A stretch of 64,000 bases of DNA from positions 50,027 through 114,026 of the forward strand of contig NZ_JAJEKE010000014.1 in NCBI RefSeq assembly GCF_024363565.1. Direction: 5' to 3'. Below the pieces are notes generated by a model that saw only the letters and a program-made list of their open reading frames with translations, did not search any database and had not been told where the DNA came from. The stretch is from Lutispora saccharofermentans. GTDB taxonomy: Bacteria > Bacillota > Clostridia > Lutisporales > Lutisporaceae. Below are positions 32,766 to 40,651 of this stretch, one piece after another. A program made the position numbers and the translations under genes. Every line of letters begins with the position of its first letter. Within the stretch, counting starts at the first letter, position 1.

Positions 32766-33269
32766 TCAATTAACAATTAATTTAATCTGGTTGTCATCTG
32801 TTAATGTGATATCCGGAACAATTACTTTATCTGTCTCAAATTCTCCAATTATAGGTACTTCTTCCCCATCCAGTAGAAATTTTACTCCGTCAATGCCTAG
32901 AGATTTATTCAAACATAAGGTATCGGTGATGGTAAAGATTATATGTTCTATACCGGTAGAGCCCAGGCTATAAGAATTAAATTCATGGCTCATATTGACG
33001 TATGCAATTTTTTCTTTGACTTCTAAAGAAAGCAATTTAGTTCCTTCGGGATATATATGAGGATATTTAAGCAGTTCATTTACCACAATACTAGGGGTAC
33101 AGTCTTTTATGGGCTTTTCATCTATAGACCACTCATCAAGGGGCCCCTTTGGTATTATAAATTTTATATTGGTAATATTTTGATTTTGACTAGCTGTGCT
33201 ATTACTATTTGTGCACCCGCTTATTACAAAACACAAAACCAATAAAATTGGGATTATTCTTTTTAACAT
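32766..33269 (-). CDS. GerMN-domain lipoprotein, downstream copy
   Basis: 167 residues. A lipoprotein signal with lipobox VISGC (Cys near residue 19) is followed by a Ser/Asn/Gln-rich linker and one GerMN domain (about 50-165: TPSIVVNELLKYP, GTKLLSLEVKEKIAYVNMS, then GVKFLLDGEEVPIIG). GerMN domains occur in sporulation and germination proteins and in cell-wall lipoproteins. It is nearly identical to the copy at 34090-34590, including the promoter region. AAGGAAGTG precedes ATG 33269. Confidence 0.82.
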   Translation of the reverse strand: MLKRIIPILLVLCFVISGCTNSNSTASQNQNITNIKFIIPKGPLDEWSIDEKPIKDCTPSIVVNELLKYPHIYPEGTKLLSLEVKEKIAYVNMSHEFNSYSLGSTGIEHIIFTITDTLCLNKSLGIDGVKFLLDGEEVPIIGEFETDKVIVPDITLTDDNQIKLIVN

Positions 33270-33368
33270 TAATTCACTTCCTTTTAATGTTTATAAAATG
33301 ATTATAGCACAATAATGAAAGGATAATGTGAAAAACCATATGCTAAGATTTTGTTATATCCTATGTAA

Positions 33369-33401
33369 AAAATAAGTCGGTTTGTTACACCGACTTATTT
33401 T
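33369..33401. terminator. Bidirectional terminator after the amidase gene
   Basis: AAAATAAGTCGGT (33369-33381) and ACCGACTTATTTT (33389-33401) form a perfect 13-bp stem with a 7-base loop and T-runs on both strands. It ends the minus-strand amidase transcript. Confidence 0.8.
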
Positions 33402-33421
33402 TATAAATTCTATAAACTTGA

Positions 33422-33982
33422 TTAAATTTTGCTGAGTATGGCTTCTGCAATGGCTGTCCCTACTGCTTCGCCTCCAACGTCCAAGAATTTTTGGCAATCT
33501 GAAGTATTGCTTACAAACAGAGGTTCAATGATGATTGAGCTCATATTCATTGTGCTGCTTGTTTCAGCTAACCCACTTTTATAAACAGCTCCTCTGTTTG
33601 TGAGTCCCAAGGTTGTAGCAGCTGCCTTGCTCACTGCAGTAGCAAGTGTTTTGGACAAAGAATCGTTTCTATAGTAACACATGCTGTATGATACAGAAGA
33701 ATCATCGGTACTGTTAGCATGGCAGCTAACAAACAATTCGGCACCCCAATCTTTTGCTTCTCGTATACCAGCCATCAAAGCTTCATTAGCAGTTGCATAA
33801 GCATCGTCAGAGTGGTTAAGCGTTGAATATGTCATTACGTCATGGCCTGCATAGTAGAGTTCTTGGGCTACCCATGGAGCATAGCTTTCAATTACATCTC
33901 TTTCACTTAATAAAGTACCGGGAGCGCCAGTAAAGCTTCCGTTTCTAAGAATATCGTGACCAAATCTTACAAATATTTTCAT
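33422..33982 (-). CDS. N-acetylmuramoyl-L-alanine amidase (Amidase_3), no signal peptide
   Basis: 186 residues forming a complete zinc amidase of the Amidase_3 type. Zinc and catalytic residues are visible in FGHD (His near residue 9), LLSERDV (Glu near 27), VSCHANS (His near 86) and the IIEPLF catalytic Glu (near 152). It cleaves the bond between MurNAc and the stem peptide. There is no signal peptide or cell-wall-binding domain, so it resembles phage-type endolysins that need a holin. A YvrJ membrane peptide is encoded upstream. ATG 33982 follows AAAGGAG. Confidence 0.85.
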   Translation of the reverse strand: MKIFVRFGHDILRNGSFTGAPGTLLSERDVIESYAPWVAQELYYAGHDVMTYSTLNHSDDAYATANEALMAGIREAKDWGAELFVSCHANSTDDSSVSYSMCYYRNDSLSKTLATAVSKAAATTLGLTNRGAVYKSGLAETSSTMNMSSIIIEPLFVSNTSDCQKFLDVGGEAVGTAIAEAILSKI

Positions 33983-34089
33983 GTTTTTTCTCCTTTATAA
34001 TTTATTAGGCTTTTGTTCTGCAGAATCATTTACCTTACATTTTTATAAGAAGAAAAAACAGAGTTAAAAGTCAACCTTAGAAAAATTTA

Positions 34090-34590
34090 TTATTCAAGTA
34101 ATTTAATTTTGTTGTCATCTGTTAATGTGATATCCGGAACAATTACTTTATCTGTCTCAAATTCTCCAATTATAGGTACCTCCTCTCCATCAAGTAGAAA
34201 CTTTACTCCGTCAATGCCGAGAGATTTATTCAAACATAAGGTATCAGTGATGGTGTAGATTATATTACATATACCGGTAGAGCCCAGGCTATAAGAATTA
34301 AATTCATGGCTCATATTGACGTATGCAATTTTTTCTTTGACCTCTAAAGAAAGCAATTTAGTCCCTTCGGGATATATATGAGGATATTTAAGCAGTTCAC
34401 CTACCACAATACTAGGGGTACAGTCTTTTATGGGCTTTTCATCTATAGACCACTCATGAAGTGGTCCCTTTGGTATTATAAATTTGATATCGGTAATATT
34501 TTGATTTTGACTAGCTGCGCTATTACTATTTGTGCACCCGCTTATTACAAAACACAAAACCAATAAAATTGGGATTATTCTTTTTAACAT
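34090..34590 (-). CDS. GerMN-domain lipoprotein, upstream copy
   Basis: 166 residues, nearly identical to the protein at 32766-33269: the same lipobox VISGC, Ser/Asn linker and GerMN domain. Differences are few (for example A for T in the linker, H for D before EWSIDE, CNI for EHI in the middle, and a different last few residues). The ribosome binding site and the upstream TGC-TATAAT extended -10 element are also conserved, so both copies should be expressed alike. Confidence 0.82.
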   Translation of the reverse strand: MLKRIIPILLVLCFVISGCTNSNSAASQNQNITDIKFIIPKGPLHEWSIDEKPIKDCTPSIVVGELLKYPHIYPEGTKLLSLEVKEKIAYVNMSHEFNSYSLGSTGICNIIYTITDTLCLNKSLGIDGVKFLLDGEEVPIIGEFETDKVIVPDITLTDDNKIKLLE

Positions 34591-34636
34591 TAATTCACTT
34601 CCTTTTAATGTTTATAAAACGATTATAGCACAATAA
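34090..34636 (-). repeat. Recent duplication of the GerMN gene and its promoter
   Basis: This segment repeats 32766-33312 in the same orientation about 1.3 kb away. Identity continues through the 5' leader and -10 region to about 33312 and 34636, then stops. The amidase gene sits between the copies. The near identity suggests a recent duplication or gene conversion. Confidence 0.75.
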
Positions 34637-34750
34637 TACATGATTATAAATGCTATCCAAAAATGTGTATTATTGTGATATGATCTGAATATGGTTTTAT
34701 AAGGACTATGAGTTTAATTAATATTGTAATCATCTGGAATGCTATTACAT

Positions 34751-34801
34751 CTAAAAAACCAAGCTACAACAGGCATTAACCTCTATTGCTTGGTTCTTTA
34801 G
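34751..34801 (-). terminator. Terminator downstream of the RsoA-like gene
   Basis: CTAAAAAACCAAGC (34751-34764) and GCTTGGTTCTTTAG (34788-34801) pair with one mismatch. Read on the minus strand the stem is followed by AGATG rather than a long U-tract, so efficiency is uncertain. Confidence 0.45.
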
Positions 34802-34808
34802 ATTAATA

Positions 34809-35033
34809 CTATGCATGTTTGAAAATATCATACTCTTTATCAAACTTGAATCGCTTAATCCCTTCTAATAATTTTATATTAAGCTCCTGAAAGCAATCTT
34901 CATCAAAATGACCGTTGATATAACTATTCTTATATAATTGCCATCTAAATATATCCGTTATCTCTTTAAGAGCTTCCTTATCTCCTTTTAATGATTTAGT
35001 ATGTATTTCCTTTAATTTCTTATTTATTACCAT
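34809..35033 (-). CDS. RsoA-like sigma region 2 protein
   Basis: 74 residues, predicted helical. The core (LKGDKEALKEITDIFRWQLY, then DEDCFQELNIKLLEGIKRFKF) resembles sigma-70 region 2 and the HTH_16-type small proteins, including RsoA (79 residues) of Bacillus subtilis. RsoA joins the region 4 protein SigO to make a two-part sigma factor. Here the gene lies 15 bases from yvrJ and is downstream of a SigO-sized region 4 gene on the same strand. GAAAGGAG precedes ATG 35033. The assignment rests on pattern, size and context. Confidence 0.6.
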   Translation of the reverse strand: MVINKKLKEIHTKSLKGDKEALKEITDIFRWQLYKNSYINGHFDEDCFQELNIKLLEGIKRFKFDKEYDIFKHA

Positions 35034-35048
35034 GGAATTCTCCTTTCA

Positions 35049-35192
35049 TTAATCGTTTTTAGATAATAATTCGACCATATTTATAAGCATCCGGTTTATT
35101 TGATCTAATTGTTTTTCTATCCGAATAAGTAGGAAAGCAGTAACAGCAATAGGAAAACCAACATTAGATATTAAGCTAATCAGCTCTTCCAC
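35049..35192 (-). CDS. yvrJ: YvrJ-family small membrane peptide
   Basis: A 47-residue protein. It starts GTG 35192 with AGGGGGTG upstream, and has one hydrophobic helix (about residues 4-23, ISLISNVGFPIAVTAFLLI) and a charged amphipathic tail (RIEKQLDQINRMLINMVELL). This is the YvrJ pattern; B. subtilis yvrJ lies with rsoA. The single-helix topology is also like that of BhlA/UviB holin-like peptides. It overlaps the sigma gene by 17 bases and was found by reading the gap directly. Confidence 0.75.
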   Translation of the reverse strand: MEELISLISNVGFPIAVTAFLLIRIEKQLDQINRMLINMVELLSKND

Positions 35193-35724
35193 ACTTTTCA
35201 CCCCCTAAGGTTTTTTTTAGAGTGGCTAACGCTGCTTTTCTCACTTTTGATATAGTTTGTTTTGTGACGCCTAGTTCTTTTGCAATCTGATATAATGATT
35301 TATCCTCAATAATTTGTTTGAAAATAACTAGCTTTTGTCTTTCTGTTAATTGATTTATTGCTTTGATTATTGATGGATCATCAAAGTAATCACTTAGTTC
35401 TTTTGTGTTGCTTGTCCTATGAATCTCCTCTTCAAAATAAGACGTTTTGTCTATTATACTATCTATTAATTCTGTTCCGGTTTCTAAGTTTTCCTTGTTA
35501 AGTATGTATAGCTCTTTATCTTTTTGGCTAGATACTTTTCTATATATTTCTTTGTATGATAATGAGATAGTTTTGCTTATATAGCTTAAAAAATGTATTT
35601 CGTATAGAAAATTATTGAATTGCTTATTTATCATTTTACGGGCTTCTTCACTACCACTATTAGCCTCTTCATATAACTTTTTCATGTCTTTGTTTTTAAG
35701 AAATTTTTTTAATAAAGTATCCAC
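35176..35724 (-). CDS. SigO-like sigma factor region 4 protein
   Basis: 182 residues. The C-terminal 60 residues are a clear sigma-70 region 4: INQLTERQKLVIFKQIIED, then SLYQIAKELGVTKQTISKVRK with its HTH. No recognisable region 2 is present in the N-terminal 110 residues. SigO of B. subtilis has the same size and the same lack, and relies on RsoA. GTG 35724 follows TTAGGAGGTG, and a TGA-TATAAT extended -10 lies about 90 bases upstream. Overlap with yvrJ indicates one operon. Confidence 0.7.
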   Translation of the reverse strand: MDTLLKKFLKNKDMKKLYEEANSGSEEARKMINKQFNNFLYEIHFLSYISKTISLSYKEIYRKVSSQKDKELYILNKENLETGTELIDSIIDKTSYFEEEIHRTSNTKELSDYFDDPSIIKAINQLTERQKLVIFKQIIEDKSLYQIAKELGVTKQTISKVRKAALATLKKTLGGEKCGRAD

Positions 35725-35847
35725 TGATCACACCTCCTAAAGTTCACTGTGATGTGGCTTAAATTCTTGTATAGCAATGTTTTAATGCTTTTTAGGAATA
35801 TATAATTATATCACAAATACAAGCATTTATATTAAAAAAATACTTTT

Positions 35848-35879
35848 TTGAGCTCTTATATATTTGAGCTCTAATATAT
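35848..35879. repeat. Tandem 16-bp repeat upstream of the split-sigma operon
   Basis: TTGAGCTCTTATATAT (35848-35863) is followed directly by TTGAGCTCTAATATAT (35864-35879), one mismatch. Each unit contains the GAGCTC palindrome. It lies between the sigma operon and the divergent ABC-F promoter, where an operator would be expected. Confidence 0.55.
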
Positions 35880-35977
35880 AAGACGCCTTTTTTTTTGAAA
35901 AAGTCACCCTTTTAAAAAATAATTTCCATTTATGGAAAAGAACGCATTTCGTCGAATGAGTGTCCTTGAAAAGCTCG

Positions 35978-36006
35978 TTGACACAGAGTTTTGAATATAA
36001 TATAAT
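35978..36006 (+). promoter_or_regulatory. Consensus promoter of the ABC-F attenuator transcript
   Basis: TTGACA (35978-35983), 17 bases, TATAAT (36001-36006): a perfect sigma-A promoter. It drives the roughly 275-base leader before the ABC-F gene at 36289. Confidence 0.8.
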
Positions 36007-36288
36007 CTAATTGCTATTATTTCGAAAGGAAGGTATAAAAGGAGATATGATTAACTAACCTATTCTTTGCTTAGAGATGATCACAATTTGTAACTTTGTT
36101 ATTAAGCTGGATAGGATAGTTATGCCCTTTAATAAATACTTTCTCTTCAATAGCGTTAAAAGTAAAATGACGTAAGAATACTGCTTTTTTGTTTGCATGC
36201 TTCTTTAAGCAGGGCTCTAGTGCGGTATTATGAAAGTTTGTATAAGAGTATGCTATATCCTCTCCGGCAATCATGGAGGGGATTTTTT
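36007..36288 (+). promoter_or_regulatory. Transcription attenuator leader of the ABC-F gene
   Basis: A terminator hairpin, CCTCTCC (36259-36265) with GGAGGGG (36275-36281), is followed by six T that end on the base before the ATG at 36289, so the terminator contains the gene's ribosome binding site. GGATAGGATAG (36109-36119) can pair with the 5' arm region (36254-36266) as an antiterminator. A three-codon ORF (ATG ATT AAC TAA, 36047-36058) follows AAAAGGAG, although the spacing is only two bases. Ribosome stalling by an antibiotic could favour read-through. Confidence 0.65.
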
Positions 36289-37923
36289 ATGTTGATAGCT
36301 CAGATGAGAGGAGTCAAGAAGTATTATAATGATAGATTGATACTGAAGGTTGACGATTTTAAGATATATAAAAATGACAGGATCGGCATAGTGGGCTTAA
36401 ACGGCTCGGGAAAGACCACATTTCTTAACATTCTGACCAATAGGGTCGCGCCCAGTGAAGGGATATCGGAGATTTACGAAACTTATGCCTATATAACCCA
36501 GCTTGGGGATGAGGACAAAACCGGCATAGACGATTATGCGGCCAGCAGGTTCGGTGTAAGCGGTTTGAGCAATGAAGGACTGAGCGGAGGTGAAATATCC
36601 CGGCTCAAGATAGCCAAGGCTTTAGGCAAGGAGAATGCTTTGATCATTGGAGATGAGCCTGCAAGCAATCTTGACAGCCAGGGGATAGAGCTGCTGCAAA
36701 AAGAGCTGGTGCAGTTTAATGGAGCAATCTTGGTCGTATCCCACGATAGGGAGTTTTTAGATACGGTTTGCAATACGATACTGGAGATCGAAAGTGGAGA
36801 AGTACGTCTTTATAAAGGCAATTACTCTAAATACAAGGAATTGAAAGAAAAAGAAAGAGAACGGGCTGCATTTGAGTATGATCAGTATGTTTTAGAAAAG
36901 AACAGGCTGCACGGAGCTGTAGAGCAGAAGACGAACGAATCAAAAACAATGCGAAAAGCTCCTAAAAGGATGGGAAATTCAGAAGCCCGGCTTCATAAGA
37001 TGGGCAATCAGGCCGCAAAAGCAGCCCTTGACAGGCGGACTAATGCCATAAGGAGCAGGATCGAAAAGCTTGAAACTAAAGAAAAACCTAAGGAATTGCC
37101 GGAAATCAATTTAGACATACAAAAGACCAGGCAGCTTTATTCCAAGGTTATATTGAGCTCTGACGGGCTTGATAAAAGCTTCAGGGATAAAGTGGTTTTC
37201 AAAGAGGCCCAGTTCAAGGTGTTCAACAATAGCAAAACTGCTGTGATAGGCCCAAACGGAAGCGGCAAGACCACTCTTATCAAGATGATCATAAATGGGG
37301 ATCCGGCAATAAACAGAGCTATAGGTGCCAAAATCGGCTACTTCAGTCAGAATATGAGTATTCTAGAGAGCAGCAGGACATTGCTGGAGAATGTTATGGA
37401 AAGCAGTATATATGATGAAACCTTTGCAAGGATTCTGCTTGCCAGGCTCCTGTTTAAACAGGAAGACGTCATGAAAAAGGTTTCTTTGCTGAGCGGAGGC
37501 GAAAGGGTAAAAGCGGCCCTGGCAAAAATAATCCTGAGCGATTTTAATGTGCTGGTTTTAGACGAACCCACCAATTATCTGGACATATATTCGATGGAAG
37601 CGGTAGAGGAAGCAATACTGAACTATAACGGAACTGTGGTATTTGTTTCTCACGATAGAAGATTTGTAAGCAATATCGCCGATCATATAATATCTATTGA
37701 AAATCAGAAAACCATATGCTTTGGCGGGACATACAGCGAGTACAACCGGAAGAAAGAAGAAGCAGTACAGCAAAATGATAAATCAGCAGACAGGATGGTG
37801 CTTCAGCATCGCATGGCAGAAATACTGGGGAAATTGAGCATGCCGTCTAAAAATGATGACATCGAGGCTCTTGATAGGGAGTACAAGGAAATCATTAGAA
37901 AGTTAAGAGAGGTGGATTTATGA
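36289..37923 (+). CDS. ABC-F ribosomal protection-type ATPase
   Basis: 544 residues with two ABC domains and no membrane segment. Domain 1 has Walker A GLNGSGKT (about residues 38-45) and signature LSGGE; domain 2 has GPNGSGKT (about 318-325), LSGGE and LDEPTNYLD. The long basic interdomain linker (about 205-290, rich in Lys/Arg) would reach the ribosome. ABC-F proteins of the Vga/Lsa/VmlR group displace antibiotics from the peptidyl transferase centre. ATG 36289 is the likely start; the longer frame from 36193 runs through the leader. The attenuator supports a resistance role. Confidence 0.85.
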   Translation: MLIAQMRGVKKYYNDRLILKVDDFKIYKNDRIGIVGLNGSGKTTFLNILTNRVAPSEGISEIYETYAYITQLGDEDKTGIDDYAASRFGVSGLSNEGLSGGEISRLKIAKALGKENALIIGDEPASNLDSQGIELLQKELVQFNGAILVVSHDREFLDTVCNTILEIESGEVRLYKGNYSKYKELKEKERERAAFEYDQYVLEKNRLHGAVEQKTNESKTMRKAPKRMGNSEARLHKMGNQAAKAALDRRTNAIRSRIEKLETKEKPKELPEINLDIQKTRQLYSKVILSSDGLDKSFRDKVVFKEAQFKVFNNSKTAVIGPNGSGKTTLIKMIINGDPAINRAIGAKIGYFSQNMSILESSRTLLENVMESSIYDETFARILLARLLFKQEDVMKKVSLLSGGERVKAALAKIILSDFNVLVLDEPTNYLDIYSMEAVEEAILNYNGTVVFVSHDRRFVSNIADHIISIENQKTICFGGTYSEYNRKKEEAVQQNDKSADRMVLQHRMAEILGKLSMPSKNDDIEALDREYKEIIRKLREVDL

Positions 37924-38042
37924 ATCAGATTATACCATTGGAAATCAAATTTTGTTTTGGCGATGTTTCAGCGGTTTATACAATCAAAATATCAAAGCTT
38001 CTCTGCAAAAACTGCTTTAAGCTTAGCCGTAGTTTATATTAG
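37920..38042 (+). CDS. Hypothetical 40-residue ORF overlapping the ABC-F stop
   Basis: ATG 37920 overlaps the ABC-F stop as ATGA and reads 40 codons. The product starts MNQIIPLEIKFCFGDVSAV, vaguely like the first strand of a metallo-beta-lactamase fold, then becomes Lys/Cys-rich. It may be a truncated remnant of a longer gene, or chance. No ribosome binding site of its own except AGAGAGGTGG in the end of the ABC-F gene. Confidence 0.3.
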   Translation: MNQIIPLEIKFCFGDVSAVYTIKISKLLCKNCFKLSRSLY

Positions 38043-38064
38043 AACCCTCCACTATAACACCAGA

Positions 38065-38093
38065 CTTTTACCGGATGCTATAATAGGTAAAAG
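38065..38093. promoter_or_regulatory. MerR-type dyad over the -10 region of the double-MerR gene
   Basis: CTTTTACC (38065-38072) and GGTAAAAG (38086-38093) are perfect complements flanking a TATAAT at 38079-38084. A dyad placed over the promoter is typical for MerR-family autoregulation. The preceding TAACACCAGAC (38055-38065) recurs at 38873-38883. Confidence 0.5.
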
Positions 38094-38113
38094 ATCGGAG
38101 GTGGCCTGAACAA

Positions 38114-38875
38114 ATGAATACTTATAGAACAGCCGAAATTGCCCGCAGTATTGGGGTCCATTCTAATACGGTGCGGCTTTACGAGGGGCTTGGACTGATA
38201 CCCAAGACTGAACGCGAACCAAACGGCTACCGTGTTTTTACGGATTTTCATATGGAGCAGATCAGGTTTGTGAGAACCGCTCTAAAAGTTGAGGTTCTGC
38301 AAAACGGCTTGCGAAAAAAGATAATTGACATTATTAAGGCTTCTGCTGATGGAGATTTTGACAGGGCGATTCATCTGACAAAGGGCTATTTGCACCAAAT
38401 TAAGAAGGAACGAAGAAACGCCGAAGAAGCTATAGCAATTGCGGAGCAGCTATTATCAGGCAGCCGGACAGAAGCGAACAGAGCCTGCTTGACCAGAAAA
38501 GAAGCGGCAAGCTATCTGCAGGTAACAATGGACGCTTTGAGAAACTGGGAAATGAACGGGCTGCTGACGGTCAAACGAAAGCAAAATGGTTATCGCATAT
38601 ATACGGATGAAGATATCCGCAGGCTGAAAATCATACGTTCTCTTAGATGCGCTAATTACTCTCTGACAGCGATCTTACGGATGCTCTGTGCTTTGTCCGG
38701 CGACTCCCGGGCCAATATACGCGAAGTAATTGATACACCGGGGGAAAATGATGACATTGTTTCTGTATGTGATAAGCTGCTTACATCTTTGGAATATGCA
38801 GAAAATAATGCCCGGGACATGCTGGTTCACCTTGGAAAAATGAAAAAGCAGTTTAAAACAAACCCTACACTTTAA
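38114..38875 (+). CDS. Transcription regulator with two MerR-type HTH domains
   Basis: 253 residues. HTH 1 is residues about 4-70 (TAEIARSIGVHSNTVRLYE, then GYRVFTDFH) and HTH 2 about 122-190 (TRKEAASYLQVTMDALRNWE, then GYRIYTDED). A helical segment joins them and a helical tail ends the protein. Two winged HTHs in one chain could bind a dyad without dimerising. It precedes an ABC exporter by 64 bases and probably controls it. CGGAGGTGG precedes the ATG at 38114. Confidence 0.85.
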   Translation: MNTYRTAEIARSIGVHSNTVRLYEGLGLIPKTEREPNGYRVFTDFHMEQIRFVRTALKVEVLQNGLRKKIIDIIKASADGDFDRAIHLTKGYLHQIKKERRNAEEAIAIAEQLLSGSRTEANRACLTRKEAASYLQVTMDALRNWEMNGLLTVKRKQNGYRIYTDEDIRRLKIIRSLRCANYSLTAILRMLCALSGDSRANIREVIDTPGENDDIVSVCDKLLTSLEYAENNARDMLVHLGKMKKQFKTNPTL

Positions 38876-38902
38876 CACCAGACATGATTCTGGTGTTATT
38901 CT
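38874..38902 (+). terminator. Hairpin with U-tract at the end of the MerR gene, possible operator
   Basis: AACACCAGA (38874-38882) pairs with TCTGGTGTT (38889-38897), followed by ATTCTTTTT. As RNA it is a terminator or attenuator before the ABC genes. As DNA it repeats the TAACACCAGAC sequence found upstream of the MerR gene, so it may also be its second operator. Confidence 0.55.
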
Positions 38903-38939
38903 TTTTATACAAAGAAAAGAATAGGAGGACTTTTACAGC

Positions 38940-39674
38940 ATGGAAACAACGATCAAGGTAAATCAATTGTGTAAATCCTATGACACTATCAAGGCAGTTG
39001 AAAACATAGATATTTCGGTCTGCCGTGGTGAAGTGTTCGGCTTGCTTGGTGCAAACGGTGCCGGAAAAAGCACCGCCATCGAATGTATTTTAGGCACAAA
39101 AAAGCAGGACAGCGGAACGGTATCCATTTTGGGAATGAATCCGCAAAGAGACCGCAAAAAGCTGTTTGAGAGGATCGGTGTCCAGTTTCAGGAGGCAAAT
39201 TATCAGGATAAAATAACCGTAGCTGAGCTATGCGAAGTCACGCAATCCCTGTACCGGGCTCCATCGGACTATCGGGGCCTATTAAAACAATTTGGGCTTT
39301 GGGACAAATCGAAAAGCCAGGTAAGCGAGCTTTCGGGAGGGCAAAAGCAGCGCTTGTTTATTGCCCAGGCACTTATTCCAAATCCCGAGGTTGTGTTCTT
39401 AGATGAGCTGACCACAGGGCTGGATGCCAGAGCAAGGCGGGATGTTTGGGAATGCCTCTCTGATTTAAAAGCCAAAGGCCTGACTATTTTGCTGACCTCT
39501 CATTTTATGGACGAAGTGGAAGCTCTGTGTGACAAGATCATGATTTTGAAAAGCGGGAAAAGCATTTTTTACGGAACTGTGCAGGAAGCGATCGAAGCCA
39601 GCCCTTATAACAAATTTGAGGATGCCTATCTTTGGTATACGGATGAGGAGGGAAAAGAGTATGAAAGCGTTTAG
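38940..39674 (+). CDS. ABC transporter ATP-binding protein
   Basis: 244 residues with Walker A GANGAGKST (about residues 38-46), signature LSGGQKQR (about 130-137), Walker B VVFLDELTTGLD (about 150-161) and the H-loop TSHFMDE. This is the CcmA/DRR-type ATPase of ABC-2 exporters for drugs or lipids. AATAGGAGG precedes ATG 38940. Its end overlaps the permease start by 14 bases, so the two form one exporter. Confidence 0.9.
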   Translation: METTIKVNQLCKSYDTIKAVENIDISVCRGEVFGLLGANGAGKSTAIECILGTKKQDSGTVSILGMNPQRDRKKLFERIGVQFQEANYQDKITVAELCEVTQSLYRAPSDYRGLLKQFGLWDKSKSQVSELSGGQKQRLFIAQALIPNPEVVFLDELTTGLDARARRDVWECLSDLKAKGLTILLTSHFMDEVEALCDKIMILKSGKSIFYGTVQEAIEASPYNKFEDAYLWYTDEEGKEYESV

Positions 39675-40404
39675 AACTTTATTTAAAACAGAATTAAAAT
39701 TATCCCTGCGCGGTATGGATATGTTCATCTTTGCAATATGCATGCCGGTCATTGTCATGGTTATCCTTGGCATCATTTACGGAAGCAGGCCTGCCTTTGA
39801 AGGGGCCGGGTACACTTTTCTGCAGCAATCCTTCGGAGCCGTGGCTACGATTGCCATATGCGCCGGTGGGGTCATGGGACTTCCCCTGGTGGTATCCGAT
39901 TATAGGCATAAGAAAATATTGAAGCGGTTCAAGGTTACGCCAATTAATCCCGCTCTCATTTTAGCGGTGCATGTCGCTGTCTACGCACTTTATTCTGTTC
40001 TTTCGCTTCTTCTCGTTTATGGGACGGCAGCAGCTTTTTTCGGTTACCAATTGAGGGGCTCATGGCTTCAATTCTTAGGCGCATACTTTCTGGTAATGCT
40101 TTCGATGTTCAGCATAGGGCTGCTGGTAGGAGGGGTAGCACCGGATATTAAGGCAGCAAGCGTCCTGGCGAGCATATTGTATTTCCCGATGCTCATTTTC
40201 TCAGGCGCTACTTTGCCTTACGAGGTTATGCCCTCAGCGCTTCAAAAAGCATCGGATCTGCTGCCGCTGACACAGGGCATTAAACTTCTTAAAGCAGTAT
40301 CCCTTGGTTTACCTGTCAATGGTGTTTTGCTTCCGGTTGTTCTGATGATCATACTGGCTATAATTTGTATCGGCGCCGCAATTAGTTTCTTCAGATGGGA
40401 ATAG
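39661..40404 (+). CDS. ABC-2 type transporter permease
   Basis: 247 residues with six predicted membrane segments and the ABC-2 membrane fold: a first helix near residues 20-40, the GGVMGLPLVVSDYRHKKILKRFKVTP cytoplasmic region, and later IKAASVLASILYFPMLIFSGATLP. It forms the channel of the exporter with the ATPase encoded just before. ATG 39661 is preferred; the longer frame from 39616 would lie inside the ATPase gene. Confidence 0.88.
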   Translation: MKAFRTLFKTELKLSLRGMDMFIFAICMPVIVMVILGIIYGSRPAFEGAGYTFLQQSFGAVATIAICAGGVMGLPLVVSDYRHKKILKRFKVTPINPALILAVHVAVYALYSVLSLLLVYGTAAAFFGYQLRGSWLQFLGAYFLVMLSMFSIGLLVGGVAPDIKAASVLASILYFPMLIFSGATLPYEVMPSALQKASDLLPLTQGIKLLKAVSLGLPVNGVLLPVVLMIILAIICIGAAISFFRWE

Positions 40405-40651
40405 TCCGTCAACTTGACAGCTGAATCCATATCTAAGCCCAGCAGTATGGAAAAGTATAAGTCGAAGTATTTCAAGGTCATGAAAGGGCAATAATGCAGT
40501 GCATTACGGAATAGCGCTTGCCATAGCCTTTGATAAAAAAATATATCATAATCCTATATAAGTGTAACGTTTGTACAGCTGCTTAATAGACTGGTACCAG
40601 GAAGGACATACCTTCATAATATGATAATTTTATAATAGGAGGTTAACAAGA

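Noticed and set aside
36193..36288. N-terminal extension of the ABC-F protein
   Set aside because: It would be translated through the attenuator terminator; the ATG at 36289 fits known ABC-F N-termini and has GGAGGGG upstream.
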